A stretch of DNA of 64,000 nucleotides from Tetranychus cinnabarinus (taxonomy: Eukaryota > Arthropoda > Arachnida > Trombidiformes > Tetranychidae), in contig WHVY01000003.1 in assembly GCA_022266195.1 (NCBI GenBank), positions 1,922,001-1,986,000 on the forward strand. Direction: 5' to 3'. Below are positions 1-8,850 of this stretch, one piece after another; position 1 is the first letter of the stretch, and every line of letters begins with the position of its first letter. A program made the position numbers and the translations under genes. The notes below the pieces were generated by a model. The model had not been told where the DNA came from. It ran no database searches and saw only the letters and a list, made by a program, of their open reading frames with translations.

Positions 1-915
1 AATTTGATAAATTTCTTTCCTTTTCCTTTACAGAAGATTGGGTTTTCCTTCCGATCTAATTGGTATAAATACCACTGATTTTCTTTAATTAATTATGTTC
101 CTTATGTTCTTCACTCAATACGTTTATGTTCAGATTTAATCTATGTTTAAAACAGTCAAGTGAAACACATTTAAAATATATGAAATACAGTACTTTTTCA
201 GTTAATAAAATTTTCCTTTTCTTTGTATTCTAACCAAGTTTCTAGTCTAAGACTAAATTAGTATCTCAAGTGAAAACACAGTTCCATACTTGTGTTAAGT
301 GCCAGTAATCTAAAATTCAAGATTTGTCCTGAGTAAGGTTCAACAATTGTAGACTAAGTCTAATGCTGATAGAGCTTAAAGCTTTCGAGTTGTTCCTTAT
401 TATTCTCATATTACTGTCCGAGCTTTGCTGTTCTACGCTAAGTTTATTTTGGTTGGAATTTCACTTTTATTGCTAGCTTTCTGACTCGTGCCTGGTTAGC
501 TCTAGTACGCTATCTTACCTGTCCAGTTAATCCTGTCTAAGACTTGACCTACAACATTCTTTGGTTGAATTTGTGGTTACTAATCTTGGTTAGAGAAAGC
601 TAATCCTACAATAGTCTAAGACTTGTTCCAGTTGAATTCTGGTGATCCTAAAAGAACCTGAGTATTCAGGATTTGAAAGGCTTGAATAATCTTCTGAGTT
701 AAATAAATTGTGTTTGATTTGTACGCAATTAAAGTGAATTTATTTAAATTTGGTGAATTAGTTTAAAACTATGAACTCTTCCTTTCAACCTCTTATTTCT
801 CCGTCTATTTTATTAACTTGTAACCATTTGAATAATCATATTATTGATAACCAAAAAAAAGAGACACTGTTTAAATTCTAAATTCATTTATTGAACAGAA
901 AAAGTTTCAAAAGTA
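1..915. other. non-coding AT-rich flank, no gene recognised
   Basis: No long open frame or RNA gene is apparent. The word GTCTAAGACT recurs (near 535 and 612, with variants near 247 and 354), which suggests an old repeat. The stretch from about 840 to 915 holds the 3' side of the minus-strand ORF at 916-1395. Confidence 0.4.
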
Positions 916-1395
916 TTACAAATTAAAGGAACAATTAATCCGCAGATTTTGGTCGCCCTTTGTTTTGTTTTCTTCCGTCCTCCCTGGGTGTATATTTGGC
1001 TGCAGCGGGACAGTTTGGTGCACAAAATTTTCCATGTACATGGCCGGGTGCTCCAACAACATTACAACGTTTTTCATGTTTGTTAATGTTGGATTTGTCG
1101 TCTGTTCCAATACCGCACCATCGGCAGCTAAACTTCCATTCAATTTGCTCGAAATTGTTGGTACTCTTGGCACTTTCATGTTGTCGCCATAACGCACGAT
1201 TAAACGGTTGTAATTAGGTAAACTTAAAACTTTACCTTCGCCGTAATGGACGTCACTTCTTTTCACCCATGTTGGTGACCACTCTGTTAAGCAATAAACA
1301 TTTGTTGCAGTTCGGGGTCCAGGTCCATACATACAAGTAGTTACTTTTGCAATGGGATATTCTCCGTCACAAGCACGAGCTGATTTATTGGACAT
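916..1395 (-). CDS. unrecognised 159-aa ORF
   Basis: An open frame of 159 codons starts with ATG at 1395. The start follows a pyrimidine-rich stretch ending in AG, so a spliced 5' leader is possible. The middle of the product (roughly residues 12-65) is Tyr/Trp/Pro-rich and has a loose resemblance to chromodomain-like tails of retroelement integrases, but I cannot support that assignment. No signal peptide or membrane segment is visible. It lies beside a 211-bp segment (1532-1742) that begins and ends with TGTAACA, so it could be part of a decayed LTR element. Function is unknown and it may not be a real gene. Confidence 0.3.
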   Translation of the reverse strand: MSNKSARACDGEYPIAKVTTCMYGPGPRTATNVYCLTEWSPTWVKRSDVHYGEGKVLSLPNYNRLIVRYGDNMKVPRVPTISSKLNGSLAADGAVLEQTTNPTLTNMKNVVMLLEHPAMYMENFVHQTVPLQPNIHPGRTEENKTKGDQNLRINCSFNL

Positions 1396-1780
1396 ACTTC
1401 AGAAGAAGAAATAAAGAACAAGTTGGGTAAAACAAAGCAATTGAAATAAACAATAGAAACAAAGACAACGTGTAACTAAGTCTGTTTTATTTGAAACTGA
1501 GGACAGTTTCTTTGTTTTTGTAGTGGAGGGTAATGTAACACCCAACGAGGACTCAGTTGACCTCAACGAGGACTCACTGAGCCTCGTCTCTCACATGGAC
1601 TCTCATTTTAAGTCAGTTGTGTTTTGACTGCTTTTCTCATACTGTAATCTTGTTTTTACTGAGACCTCTTTTGATTAAACCTTTAAGTTGTTTTAATTCC
1701 TTTTTTTTGTGATTACTTGTCTTTATTTTTTCACGGTGTAACAATATTTTAGAAATGACTTCTCATTTGGATTCAGTGGC

Positions 1781-2507
1781 AAGCGTTATAGATTCAACTG
1801 TATTAAATATCCTTTTGAGGAAGCAACTTGCAATTCTGGTTTTACTGACAGAAAAGGAACATCTAATTGCGTTGTAAACGAAGACACGAGTGCGTGTGAG
1901 TGGCTCTTAAACGTTGGTATGGATCTTCTGATGGAAAATGAAAAAGGGATTGAAACATCAGCTATAACCATCATCATCAATCCATTGGAAGTGGAAATTA
2001 CGCTTTCAAATTTGCATCTGGATAAGACTGTGGCTGCAAATAAATTAACTCCTCTTCCGATATATCATTGGTCTTACGCTCGATACTGTGAATATAACAA
2101 CAAAATATACGATATTGATGGCGATATGATAACTTTGAAGAAAGACAATACTTCATTTGAATTGTTCATCTATCGCTATACTAGGTATGAAGTCAAGAAA
2201 CCTCGACATGTAACCTTGATCAATTCAAAAAACAGTCCAATATCCATCTCTTGCGATGATGATAGAAATGATATCATTGTTTCGACTAAGACTGGATCCA
2301 AGGAAGGTTCAGTGTTGGACAAATATATTTAGAAAGCACATCGATGGACTTCGATGTGGCATCTCTTTATCGATCGAAATGGAAAGCGAACATTCATCAT
2401 TTTCTTTCAATGATGCACCATTGAAATTGATTTATAAGTCTAATGACTCTGATATTATCATACAAGAGGTAAAATTTGAGTCTGATTATGTTCCTGTAGA
2501 TGAACCC
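1781..2507 (+). pseudogene. left part of a secreted-protein gene copy interrupted by element A
   Basis: This stretch aligns with the intact gene at 27166-28302, starting near that gene's codon 95, so the N-terminal third and signal peptide are missing or too diverged to recognise. From about 2041 to 2490 it is almost identical to 27705-28140, with runs of over 100 matching bases, while 1781-2040 is clearly more diverged. A 2-bp difference at about 2330 shifts the frame. The gene then breaks off at 2507, where element A begins, and its tail resumes at 22751. It is a pseudogene by truncation, frameshift and insertion. Confidence 0.85.
2503..2507 (+). repeat. target-site duplication of element A, left copy (AACCC)
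   Basis: AACCC precedes the AGTAGT terminus and is repeated at 22751-22755 after the ACTACT terminus. If the shared next A is counted, the duplication is 6 bp (AACCCA), the size typical of Polintons. The intact paralogue reads through this site without the element. Confidence 0.85.
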
Positions 2508-2950
2508 AGTAGTAGTACAGATACACAAGATAACTCATACACAAGATAACTCACTTTTAATCGATATTTAATTAATAAAATTGACCATTAAATTAAGTTC
2601 AATGACCATGTTAACTAATGCGGAACTATTTCCGAACTTTATGAAACAATTATCCAAGTTCAAGTTTAAGATTAATTGTTTGCAATTAGTTTGAACATGA
2701 AAGTTTTTATGCTTCGATAATTGAAGGAAAAGGGTTGAATAATGATACTTTTACACTAATAAAGTAAGTTTGGCTAATTGTTTTAATTATTCTTGGCTTA
2801 ACAAATGTAACAATTTTAAGGTGCATAATCAACGAAAGGGTTAACAGTGTACGTGTTAGCATATTCTATGTAAATAATGGATCGTTGCACAAATGTAGCA
2901 ATTTTACCGAATGCAATTAACGAACTTATAATGATACTAGCAATACTTTG
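2508..2950 (+). repeat. left terminal inverted repeat of element A
   Basis: It matches the reverse complement of 22325-22750 with scattered substitutions and small indels. The outer part contains tandem copies of a 16-bp unit (GATACACAAGATAACTCAT-like: two at the left end, three at the right). Further in are repeated modules with ACAAATGTA, CAATTTTA and AATGATAC. No ORF is present. The outer boundary is exact; the inner one is approximate because similarity fades gradually. Confidence 0.9.
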
Positions 2951-3053
2951 TTCAATGTCAGATAATTATTTTTTCGTTACTCATTGCTGAACAAATGTTT
3001 CAACTTTATTCAGCGAGGCATGAAATGAATAATTTCGATTGAAAACGGAAACA

Positions 3054-3063
3054 TATAAAAGGG
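3054..3063 (+). promoter_or_regulatory. TATA box for the rightward leader transcript
   Basis: The sequence TATAAAAGGG is a strong TATA box about 546 bp from the element's left end. Transcription would begin near 3085, just beyond an ATG at 3080, so the transcript's leader would be free of ATG codons. A matching TATA box lies about 520 bp from the right end (22226-22234, opposite strand), giving the element a mirrored pair of inward-facing promoters. Confidence 0.7.
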
Positions 3064-3084
3064 TTGCTCTCTCTCTCTGATGCT

Positions 3085-3659
3085 AAATTGTCCTTGATTT
3101 GTATTCATTTGTTTATCAACATCAACATCAACAACATCAACATCAACATCAACATCAACATCAACATCAACATCAACATCAACATCAACATCAACATCAA
3201 CATCAACATCAACATCAACATCAACATCAACATCAACATCAACATCAACATCAACATCAACATCAACATCAACATCAACATCAACATCAACATCAACATC
3301 AACAAAAGTTTTCAGTTTTATTTAGTTTATTTTATTTGTTTCTATTTTAATCTTTGCTTTTTTTTAAGCCAACGAAGGTAAGTTTTTTTTGTTCTATTTT
3401 TTATCTGTTTAATTTAATGTTTAATCTTTTCTTTTTTTTCAGCTTCCACCTCAACCTCACCTCAACACCAACATCAACAACACAATATCAACAAACAACA
3501 ATTGGCACGTAAGGTAAGTCGTTTTTATTTATTTATCCAATTTATATTCAACTAAATTTTTTTCTGTTTTTTTCAGGATCAACACCGAACCAACACCGAG
3601 CCCGACACCAACACAAATCCAACACCAACATCAACACCAACACCAACCAAAAATCTAAA
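3085..3659 (+). other. putative tripartite untranslated leader (three CAA-rich exons)
   Basis: Three stretches behave like short exons: about 3085-3377, 3443-3513 and 3577-3659. Each ends at a consensus donor (GTAAGT or GTAAG at 3378, 3514 and 3660). The second and third are preceded by pyrimidine tracts ending in CAG (3442, 3576). Introns would be 65 and 63 bp. All three exons are rich in CAACA and CACCAAC words, poor in G, and contain no ATG. They are therefore more likely a spliced 5' leader than coding exons. Downstream ORFs on this strand are mostly preceded by a splice acceptor, which would let one leader serve many genes. Exon assignment is from sequence consensus only. Confidence 0.65.
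3116..3305 (+). repeat. hexanucleotide array (CAACAT)n in leader exon 1
   Basis: About 31 nearly perfect copies of the hexamer CAACAT, with one early AAC slip. On the + strand it has no ATG, no G and no stable self-pairing. Open frames across it (for example His-Gln or Asn-Ile dipeptide runs) are trivial products of the repeat and are not annotated as genes. Confidence 0.95.
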
Positions 3660-4980
3660 GTAAGTTTTTTTAACCTTTTCCTTACCTTACCTTACCTTTC
3701 GTTACCTTTCCTTATCTTATCTTTACACCTTTCTTTATCTTATCTTTTCACCTTTCCTTATCTTATCTTTTCACCTTTTCTTATCTTATCTTTTCACCTT
3801 TCCTTGTCTTATCATACATCTCACCTTTACCTTAAACTTTTATTCACTATCACATACAAGTTTAAGGTAAGATGTATAGGTAAAGGTATGTAAAGGAAAG
3901 GTTAATGTAAGATATCCTTATCTTACATTACCCTTTCCTTTATCCATCTTACCTAGCCCTACCTATTCCTTTGTGTTACCTAACCTTTCCTATACTCAAT
4001 TGCGCATGCCCGCCCCTATAGCTAAACTACACCCCATACCTATATACATGTCCCTCCCTCTTTCTTTTTCCCTTTCTTTTTCCCTTTCTTTTTCCCTTTC
4101 TTTTTCCCTTTCTTTTCCCTTTCTTTTTCCCTTTCTTTTTCCCTTTCTTTTCCCTTTCTTTTCCCTTTCTTTTCCCTTTCTTTTCCCTTTCTTTTTCCCT
4201 TTCTTTTACCTTGTCTTTTACCTTATTTACCTGTCTTTTACCTTTACCTTTCCTTACTTTCTAACTAAAATTTATTTAATCTATTACCTGTCCTTATCTA
4301 TTCTTTTGCATGCCCTTTACCTTATCTTCAACCAGTTCTTATCTCATCTTTTACTTATCTTATCACTTACTTATCCTTACCTTACCACTTACTTATCCTT
4401 ACCTTATCACTTACTTATCTTTATCTTATCTTTTACCTAGTCTTATCTTTTACCTAGTCTTATCTTTTACCTAGTCTTATCTTTTACCTATCCTTATCTT
4501 ATCACTTACTTATCTTTATCTTATCTTTCAACTGTTCTTATCTTATCACTTACTTATCTTTATCTTATCTTTTACCAGTTCTTATCTTATCTTTTACCTA
4601 TCCTTATCTTATCTTTTACCTATCCTTATCTTATCACTTACTTATCCTTACCTTATCACTTACTTATCTTTATCTTATCTTTCAACTGTTCTTATCTTAT
4701 CACTTACTTATCTTTATCTTATCTTTTACCTATCCTTATCTTATCACTTGCCTATCCTTATCTTATCTTATCTTTTACCTGTTCTTATCTTATCACTTAC
4801 CTATTCTTACCACATCACTTGCCTATCCTTATCTTGACTGTTACCTGTCCTTATCTTATCTTTTACCTATCCTTACCTTATCACTTACATATCTATATCT
4901 TATCTTTTACCTGTCTTTCACCAGTCCTCCTCTGACTCTACTTTCTACATATGCTTTTACATTTACCTTTCCCTCCACAA
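3660..4980 (+). repeat. pyrimidine-rich array (CTTATCTTATC / CCCTTTCTTTTT), intron-like
   Basis: Follows the third leader donor. It contains tandem TTTCCCTTTCTTT units (about 4050-4210) and then dozens of CTTATC and TTTTACCT words (about 4220-4920). It reads as a very long polypyrimidine intron on the + strand. On the - strand the same words read AGATAAG, the consensus for GATA transcription factors. The 155-codon frame at 3973-4440 is a low-complexity artefact. Confidence 0.8.
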
Positions 4981-5381
4981 TACTTTTATATCTACCTTTA
5001 CCATTACCTTGAGTTTTTCAGCTTCTATGAAACTACACCTTATCTCTAAATGAATTTAGTACTACAATAGTGCAAACTAGTGAAATCAGGCTATTCGATT
5101 ATTGATATTAAGAACTTTCGTCTTCAAGTGTATCTCTTGTAACAGCTAAACTCTATCTCCTTGCATGTATTGTACTTGTTTGAAGTATATCTTATTGTAA
5201 GAGTACTTGTGAAAGCACTTTCATTTGAAATTCAAAACTTGAAAAGTCATAGCTTTTTTCAAGTTTTTCTTTTGTATATGGTTTTCAAATTCTTTAAATT
5301 TTGTTTCACAATGACAATTATTCGTGTGAACCAATCTTTTTCTTTTTTAATTGATACATTGTTTTCAATTCATTTTAGAAA
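4981..5381 (+). other. gene-free spacer ending in a splice acceptor
   Basis: No credible ORF is visible. The segment ends in a T-rich tract and TTTTAG (5378) three bases before the ATG of the next gene, consistent with the acceptor end of a long 5' intron. Confidence 0.5.
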
Positions 5382-5678
5382 ATGTATCGCCTAAGAAAAG
5401 TCCCAAACTCCATTTCATTGAAAATTGTGAAAGTTAAGGACGAAGCAACCCAAGTTGCTGAACAAGATTTATTCGAAGAAGAAGGAAATGCTGCTATTAA
5501 CTTTGCTGACTTCATGATTTCAATGCATGAATTTTTGTCAATTTTAGCTCTATTGCCACAAAAATATGTTCATCCAATGATGGCATGCATCAGTTATGTA
5601 GACTCAGCTAGATCTGAATTGTACATTTCAAGAAGAAATTACAATGCAACTTTGAGAGAACTAGAGAGCGAACCTTAA
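5382..5678 (+). CDS. unknown small protein, first gene of element A
   Basis: A 98-codon ORF whose ATG lies three bases after a 3' splice-site-like TTTTAG. The product has a basic N-terminus, an acidic segment at about residues 28-36 and a hydrophobic middle (about 42-70), and it resembles no family I recognise. It is the gene nearest the leader promoter, so it may be expressed early. A T-rich spacer and the acceptor of the next ORF follow its stop. It could be a regulatory or structural accessory protein, but nothing in the sequence decides this. Confidence 0.55.
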   Translation: MYRLRKVPNSISLKIVKVKDEATQVAEQDLFEEEGNAAINFADFMISMHEFLSILALLPQKYVHPMMACISYVDSARSELYISRRNYNATLRELESEP

Positions 5679-5782
5679 AAATTATGTAATTCCCTTCATA
5701 ATATTGTATTTTTGATAAGCACATTCATTAAATTTATATTTCCAATTGAAACTTTATTGTTTTTATTTGATTTCAGCAAATT

Positions 5783-6277
5783 ATGAAGGTTATTTCGACC
5801 ACAATTTCATCAACCAGTTCAGGGAAAAACAATTGTATTCCGTCAAAGAACGACTCCTTTTGGAAAAATCAACCAATCGCGGAAGTTGTTCATTCACCGA
5901 AAATTCCGAAAGATGTAGTCTGTGTGACTGAAAATTCTAAGAACCCATGTTTAGCTGCGCAATATGTAAAGTATTTGAAAAAATTGCATAAAAAAATCAC
6001 ATATAAATCAGCTTATTGTCAATCATGTAATAATTCTAGAACAATTAGACATATTGATAAGCAAAAAATTAATAAGCAAAAATTAAAAGTAAATTCAAAG
6101 ACCTTATGTATATTTGCACATGGGAACAAATGCCCCAGAGTTCGACAACTTGATAACTGGTTGATCAACTGTAGATTTAAAATACATAAAATGAAAAATT
6201 GTAATCAACATTGTTCAATCATGAGACATGAGAAAAATAAACTCAATGTGAAAATTTCTGTATTGTCTTTAATCTGA
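5783..6277 (+). CDS. unknown Cys/His-rich basic protein
   Basis: A 164-codon ORF preceded by TTTGATTTCAG seven bases before the ATG. The product is strongly basic and contains several Cys and His pairs (CQSC at about residue 77, and further Cys/His near 111, 118, 130 and 142-146), which could bind zinc, but the spacing fits no finger family I know. The N-terminal 30 residues are Ser/Thr-rich. Its place between the leader and the IAP gene puts it in the accessory module of element A. No function is assigned. Confidence 0.5.
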   Translation: MKVISTTISSTSSGKNNCIPSKNDSFWKNQPIAEVVHSPKIPKDVVCVTENSKNPCLAAQYVKYLKKLHKKITYKSAYCQSCNNSRTIRHIDKQKINKQKLKVNSKTLCIFAHGNKCPRVRQLDNWLINCRFKIHKMKNCNQHCSIMRHEKNKLNVKISVLSLI

Positions 6278-6338
6278 TAAAGCAAATAAATGTCAATAAC
6301 AAATCCTTTTGTGTCTTTTCTTCTCTATCAGATAAAAA

Positions 6339-7220
6339 ATGATTTCTCCTGTGATTGAAAATTGGACTTGCCCAGAAACCATAGCCGCACTTAAAAAATA
6401 TTTAAAAATGAAGCACTTCATCAATAGATTACAGTCCTTCAAGAAGGCTACCTTAGATGATGATGCTCGTCGTGAAGCTCAGTCTTCTGGTTTTTATTAT
6501 GTGGAAGAAACGAAAGTGGTGGCTTGTTTTTCTTGCGGTCTGCAAATCCCCTTAGAGCTGGTTGAAAAAAATAAAACTAATGAGCTGCATGCTAACTTCA
6601 GTCCTGATTGCCCCTTCATTTGCTGGCGTGATAGTAGCCTTTGTACGGCATATTATTATAGCGACGCTTGCAAATATTATGGTAATCCCAAAGAAAATTT
6701 GCAATTGGATTAAAGCGCTCCCTTGACTTTGAGATCGAGCAGAATCGGAAAACATGCTGATATTTATTCTCAAGAGTTTCTTGAAAGCTTTGTTATAAAT
6801 CCAGAAAAGGTTTATCAACTTTTTCAAATGCAAATTAATCGGAGATATTCCTTCAAAGACACTCCGTTACCAGAAAGGGCAAAGAACTTACTCGTTGAAA
6901 GTGGTTTCTTTTACACTGGGTTTCAACGGACATTTCAATGTGCTTTCTGTAGACTGGCTACTGATAGCAGACGTCCGACTGCACATGTCAAACTACATCG
7001 TGAATTAAGCCCGAATTGCCCATTTTTAAACAATGAAAAATATGATATTGAAAGAAATTTCTGTGTGGTTTGCTTGGTCCAACCTGTTAAAATATTATAT
7101 GTTCCTTGCCATCATCTGTCTGTTTGCACATCTTGTGATGAAATAATGAAGACTGAAAATCAATGCTGTCCAATATGTAGAGTTCAAATTAATGACAAGA
7201 TCACTTGTATATCCTTTTAA
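6339..7220 (+). pseudogene. inhibitor-of-apoptosis protein (BIR-BIR-RING) with an in-frame stop
   Basis: One reading frame covers two baculoviral IAP repeats and a C-terminal RING finger, but a TAA at 6711-6713 interrupts it. The first part (124 codons from ATG 6339) holds a BIR with CFSC, His and Cys ligands in the usual order. The second part holds a BIR (CAFC, then HRELSPNC) and a RING (CVVC ... CHH ... CPIC). IAPs bind caspases or act as E3 ligases and block host cell death; DNA viruses of arthropods often carry them. The two halves could be made separately, the stop could be read through or spliced out, or the gene may be dead. I see no short GT-AG intron around the stop that keeps the frame. 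A splice acceptor (TCTCTATCAG) precedes the ATG. Confidence 0.8.
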
Positions 7221-7321
7221 AAGTAATTCGAAATTCCTTAGACCAATACAAGATTTTATTTATTTCATTCATTCATTTATTAATTTTCTTTTGTTTTTCT
7301 TTTCTTTGTTCTTGCAGGAAA

Positions 7322-7630
7322 ATGGTCGCTACACGCAGGTGCAACAATTTCCGACGCAAATTTGTAAAACGTGCACCATTAAGAAGCAAGATAATTAGTC
7401 TGTATTGGGTGCTGCGCGTCAACAAGGTTGTCTTTGGTGCAACGCTTGATTCAATGGTGTGTACACTAGACGCTGCTTTGATGTCGCCATTTTTACGTAG
7501 TATGGGACAATCGGAACGGGGCTACATCAAGAATATTTTGGAGGAGATAGAAGAAAATGGATTTTATTCAGATGATTCAAAACAGTTGCTAAACAATCTC
7601 TTAGAAATGTGGATCATGATGAAATCATAA
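7322..7630 (+). CDS. unknown small basic protein
   Basis: A 102-codon ORF starting at ATG 7322, four bases after a very strong acceptor (long T-rich tract then TTGCAG at 7314-7319). The open frame extends upstream of this ATG only through the pyrimidine tract, so the internal ATG is the better start. The N-terminus is Arg/Lys-rich (about 8 basic residues in the first 24), and the C-terminal half is acidic and likely helical. I do not recognise the family. It lies between the IAP and the BTB-like gene in the accessory block. Confidence 0.5.
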   Translation: MVATRRCNNFRRKFVKRAPLRSKIISLYWVLRVNKVVFGATLDSMVCTLDAALMSPFLRSMGQSERGYIKNILEEIEENGFYSDDSKQLLNNLLEMWIMMKS

Positions 7631-7836
7631 TTATTCTTTCATGTATTTTTATACTTTTTCATGTCATATTTTCAAAATGACTTATGTACACGGTTATTGG
7701 GTTTTACTTTTTAGTTATTAAATATTTTTTACTCATAATCATGTGTTATGTTTTCTCTAACCGGGAAATTTTGCTATATAAAACATGTATAATGAAAATT
7801 TTATTTCAGTTGCAAACGAAACATTGTGTTGACTAC

Positions 7837-8364
7837 ATGAATCCTTTCATCAATAAGCGTGTTGTTGGTAAGAGTGTCTACATTTATAATGGCACTGAAT
7901 TGAAAACTTTGGACTCATGTTTTATATCACATTTGAAGGAAAATTTCTCCAAAAACAAGCTGACGAAAAGTTTAGGAGGTTCATTGATAGGACCAGTTGA
8001 AAAGATTAGTGAGAAAAGTTTCAGACTAAAAGGTGAGATATTTAATTACAAATGTAAATTACTAATATTTCTTTTATTTTCAGAGCGTATTGCAAGTAAG
8101 TATTTTGACATTGTGATAAACTTCTTTAAAACCGGAACCGTTATGCATAGCCAGCTCTCGTTGCCTGAAAAATTAGAATTGGGTTACGTTTTAGATTATT
8201 TTGGAATAAATTTAGACGAAAACTCACTCGAGTATGAAAGTTTAAATGAATTAAAGTGTCACCTTGTCACATATGCCCACCTTTCAGATGATCACGTGAT
8301 CATTGCCTTAGTGAATTACTTGATCCGTGACTTACGCCCTGAATTGGTCGGGCTGAGTATATAA
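7837..8364 (+). CDS. BTB/T1 (K-tetramerisation)-like protein with a 51-bp intron
   Basis: ATG 7837 follows an acceptor (TTTTATTTCAG, 7809). A canonical mini-intron (GTGAGA ... TTTTCAG, 8033-8083) divides the gene; its 51 bp keep the frame whether or not it is removed. Spliced, the 158-aa product reads like the T1/BTB fold of KCTD proteins and voltage-gated K+ channels: an N-terminal strand pair ending in a Gly-Thr turn, then near the splice junction a KYF...INFFKTG segment, then a leucine-rich helix ending in YFGI. KCTD proteins are usually adaptors for cullin-3 ubiquitin ligases or multimerisation modules. In a virus-like element this could redirect host ubiquitination. The assignment rests on pattern only. 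Confidence 0.55.
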   Translation: MNPFINKRVVGKSVYIYNGTELKTLDSCFISHLKENFSKNKLTKSLGGSLIGPVEKISEKSFRLKGEIFNYKCKLLIFLLFSERIASKYFDIVINFFKTGTVMHSQLSLPEKLELGYVLDYFGINLDENSLEYESLNELKCHLVTYAHLSDDHVIIALVNYLIRDLRPELVGLSI

Positions 8365-8366
8365 TG
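8354..8366 (+). promoter_or_regulatory. TATA-like element upstream of the dUTPase paralogue
   Basis: GAGTATATAATGG overlaps the end of the preceding gene and lies about 55 bp before the ATG at 8417. This ORF has no splice acceptor in front of it, so a local promoter is a reasonable alternative to the shared leader. Confidence 0.4.
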
Positions 8367-8416
8367 GTGAGCATAAGTTGTAAAGTGAACACTTGCAAAA
8401 AAAACACTTGCAACCA

Positions 8417-8797
8417 ATGTCGTTTATATACTGTAAGTGTTCTTCAACTTCTTCAATAATTGCACAAGCAAAACATAAATTAGGATATATCATTTATTCC
8501 ACCGCTGACGTTAAATTATCTCCAAACCAATCAGCTATAATTAAAACAGGAATCCGATTGAAACCTCCTCAACTTGAAACCTGCTCTGCAAGTCCCAATT
8601 TGTTGAACCGTAAGGTTTTTGTTATCGCTCCAGTGATTAAAAATACCTTCGATGATGAATTCATCATCATACTACACAACTTTAATAATAGTGTTGTTGC
8701 GATAAATGCTTATGATGAACTCGCTCTAATAACTCTTTGTAGGGCGGAGGTAAGCACGTGGACACACCTTCCGATTTTAGAAAATTTTGCAGACTAA
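8417..8797 (+). CDS. degenerate dUTPase-like paralogue (126 aa)
   Basis: The product aligns with the downstream dUTPase along its length: both open with a short M-S-x-x-Y-x-K-C segment and share VKTGI/IKTGI, VILHN/IILHN and a terminal AEV region. The catalytic motifs are not kept. The Gly-Tyr-Asp of motif 1 is GYI, the Arg-Ser-Gly of motif 2 is missing, the Asp-Tyr-Thr-Gly core of motif 3 is replaced, and the Gly-rich C-terminal motif 5 is absent. It looks like a tandem duplicate that lost activity but kept an open frame and the fold's core, so it may have a structural or regulatory role or form mixed trimers. I start it at ATG 8417 because there is no ATG further upstream in this frame. Confidence 0.7.
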   Translation: MSFIYCKCSSTSSIIAQAKHKLGYIIYSTADVKLSPNQSAIIKTGIRLKPPQLETCSASPNLLNRKVFVIAPVIKNTFDDEFIIILHNFNNSVVAINAYDELALITLCRAEVSTWTHLPILENFAD

Positions 8798-8850
8798 TTG
8801 CAGAATTTTAGCATAAAAAGACGAGATTTTCATAAAAGTTATCATTCAAA

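Noticed and set aside
1532..1742. Possible solo LTR (TGTAACACCC ... GGTGTAACA)
   Set aside because: The ends fit an LTR, but there is no target duplication, no second LTR and no clear primer-binding site.
3064..3381. Asn-Ile and His-Gln dipeptide ORFs
   Set aside because: They are translations of the CAACAT array in different frames. All frames of such a repeat are open, and the first ATG lies at or upstream of the expected transcription start.
3973..4440. 155-codon Phe/Leu/Ser-rich ORF
   Set aside because: Pure low-complexity pyrimidine repeat, with no conservation of codon pattern; better explained as intron.
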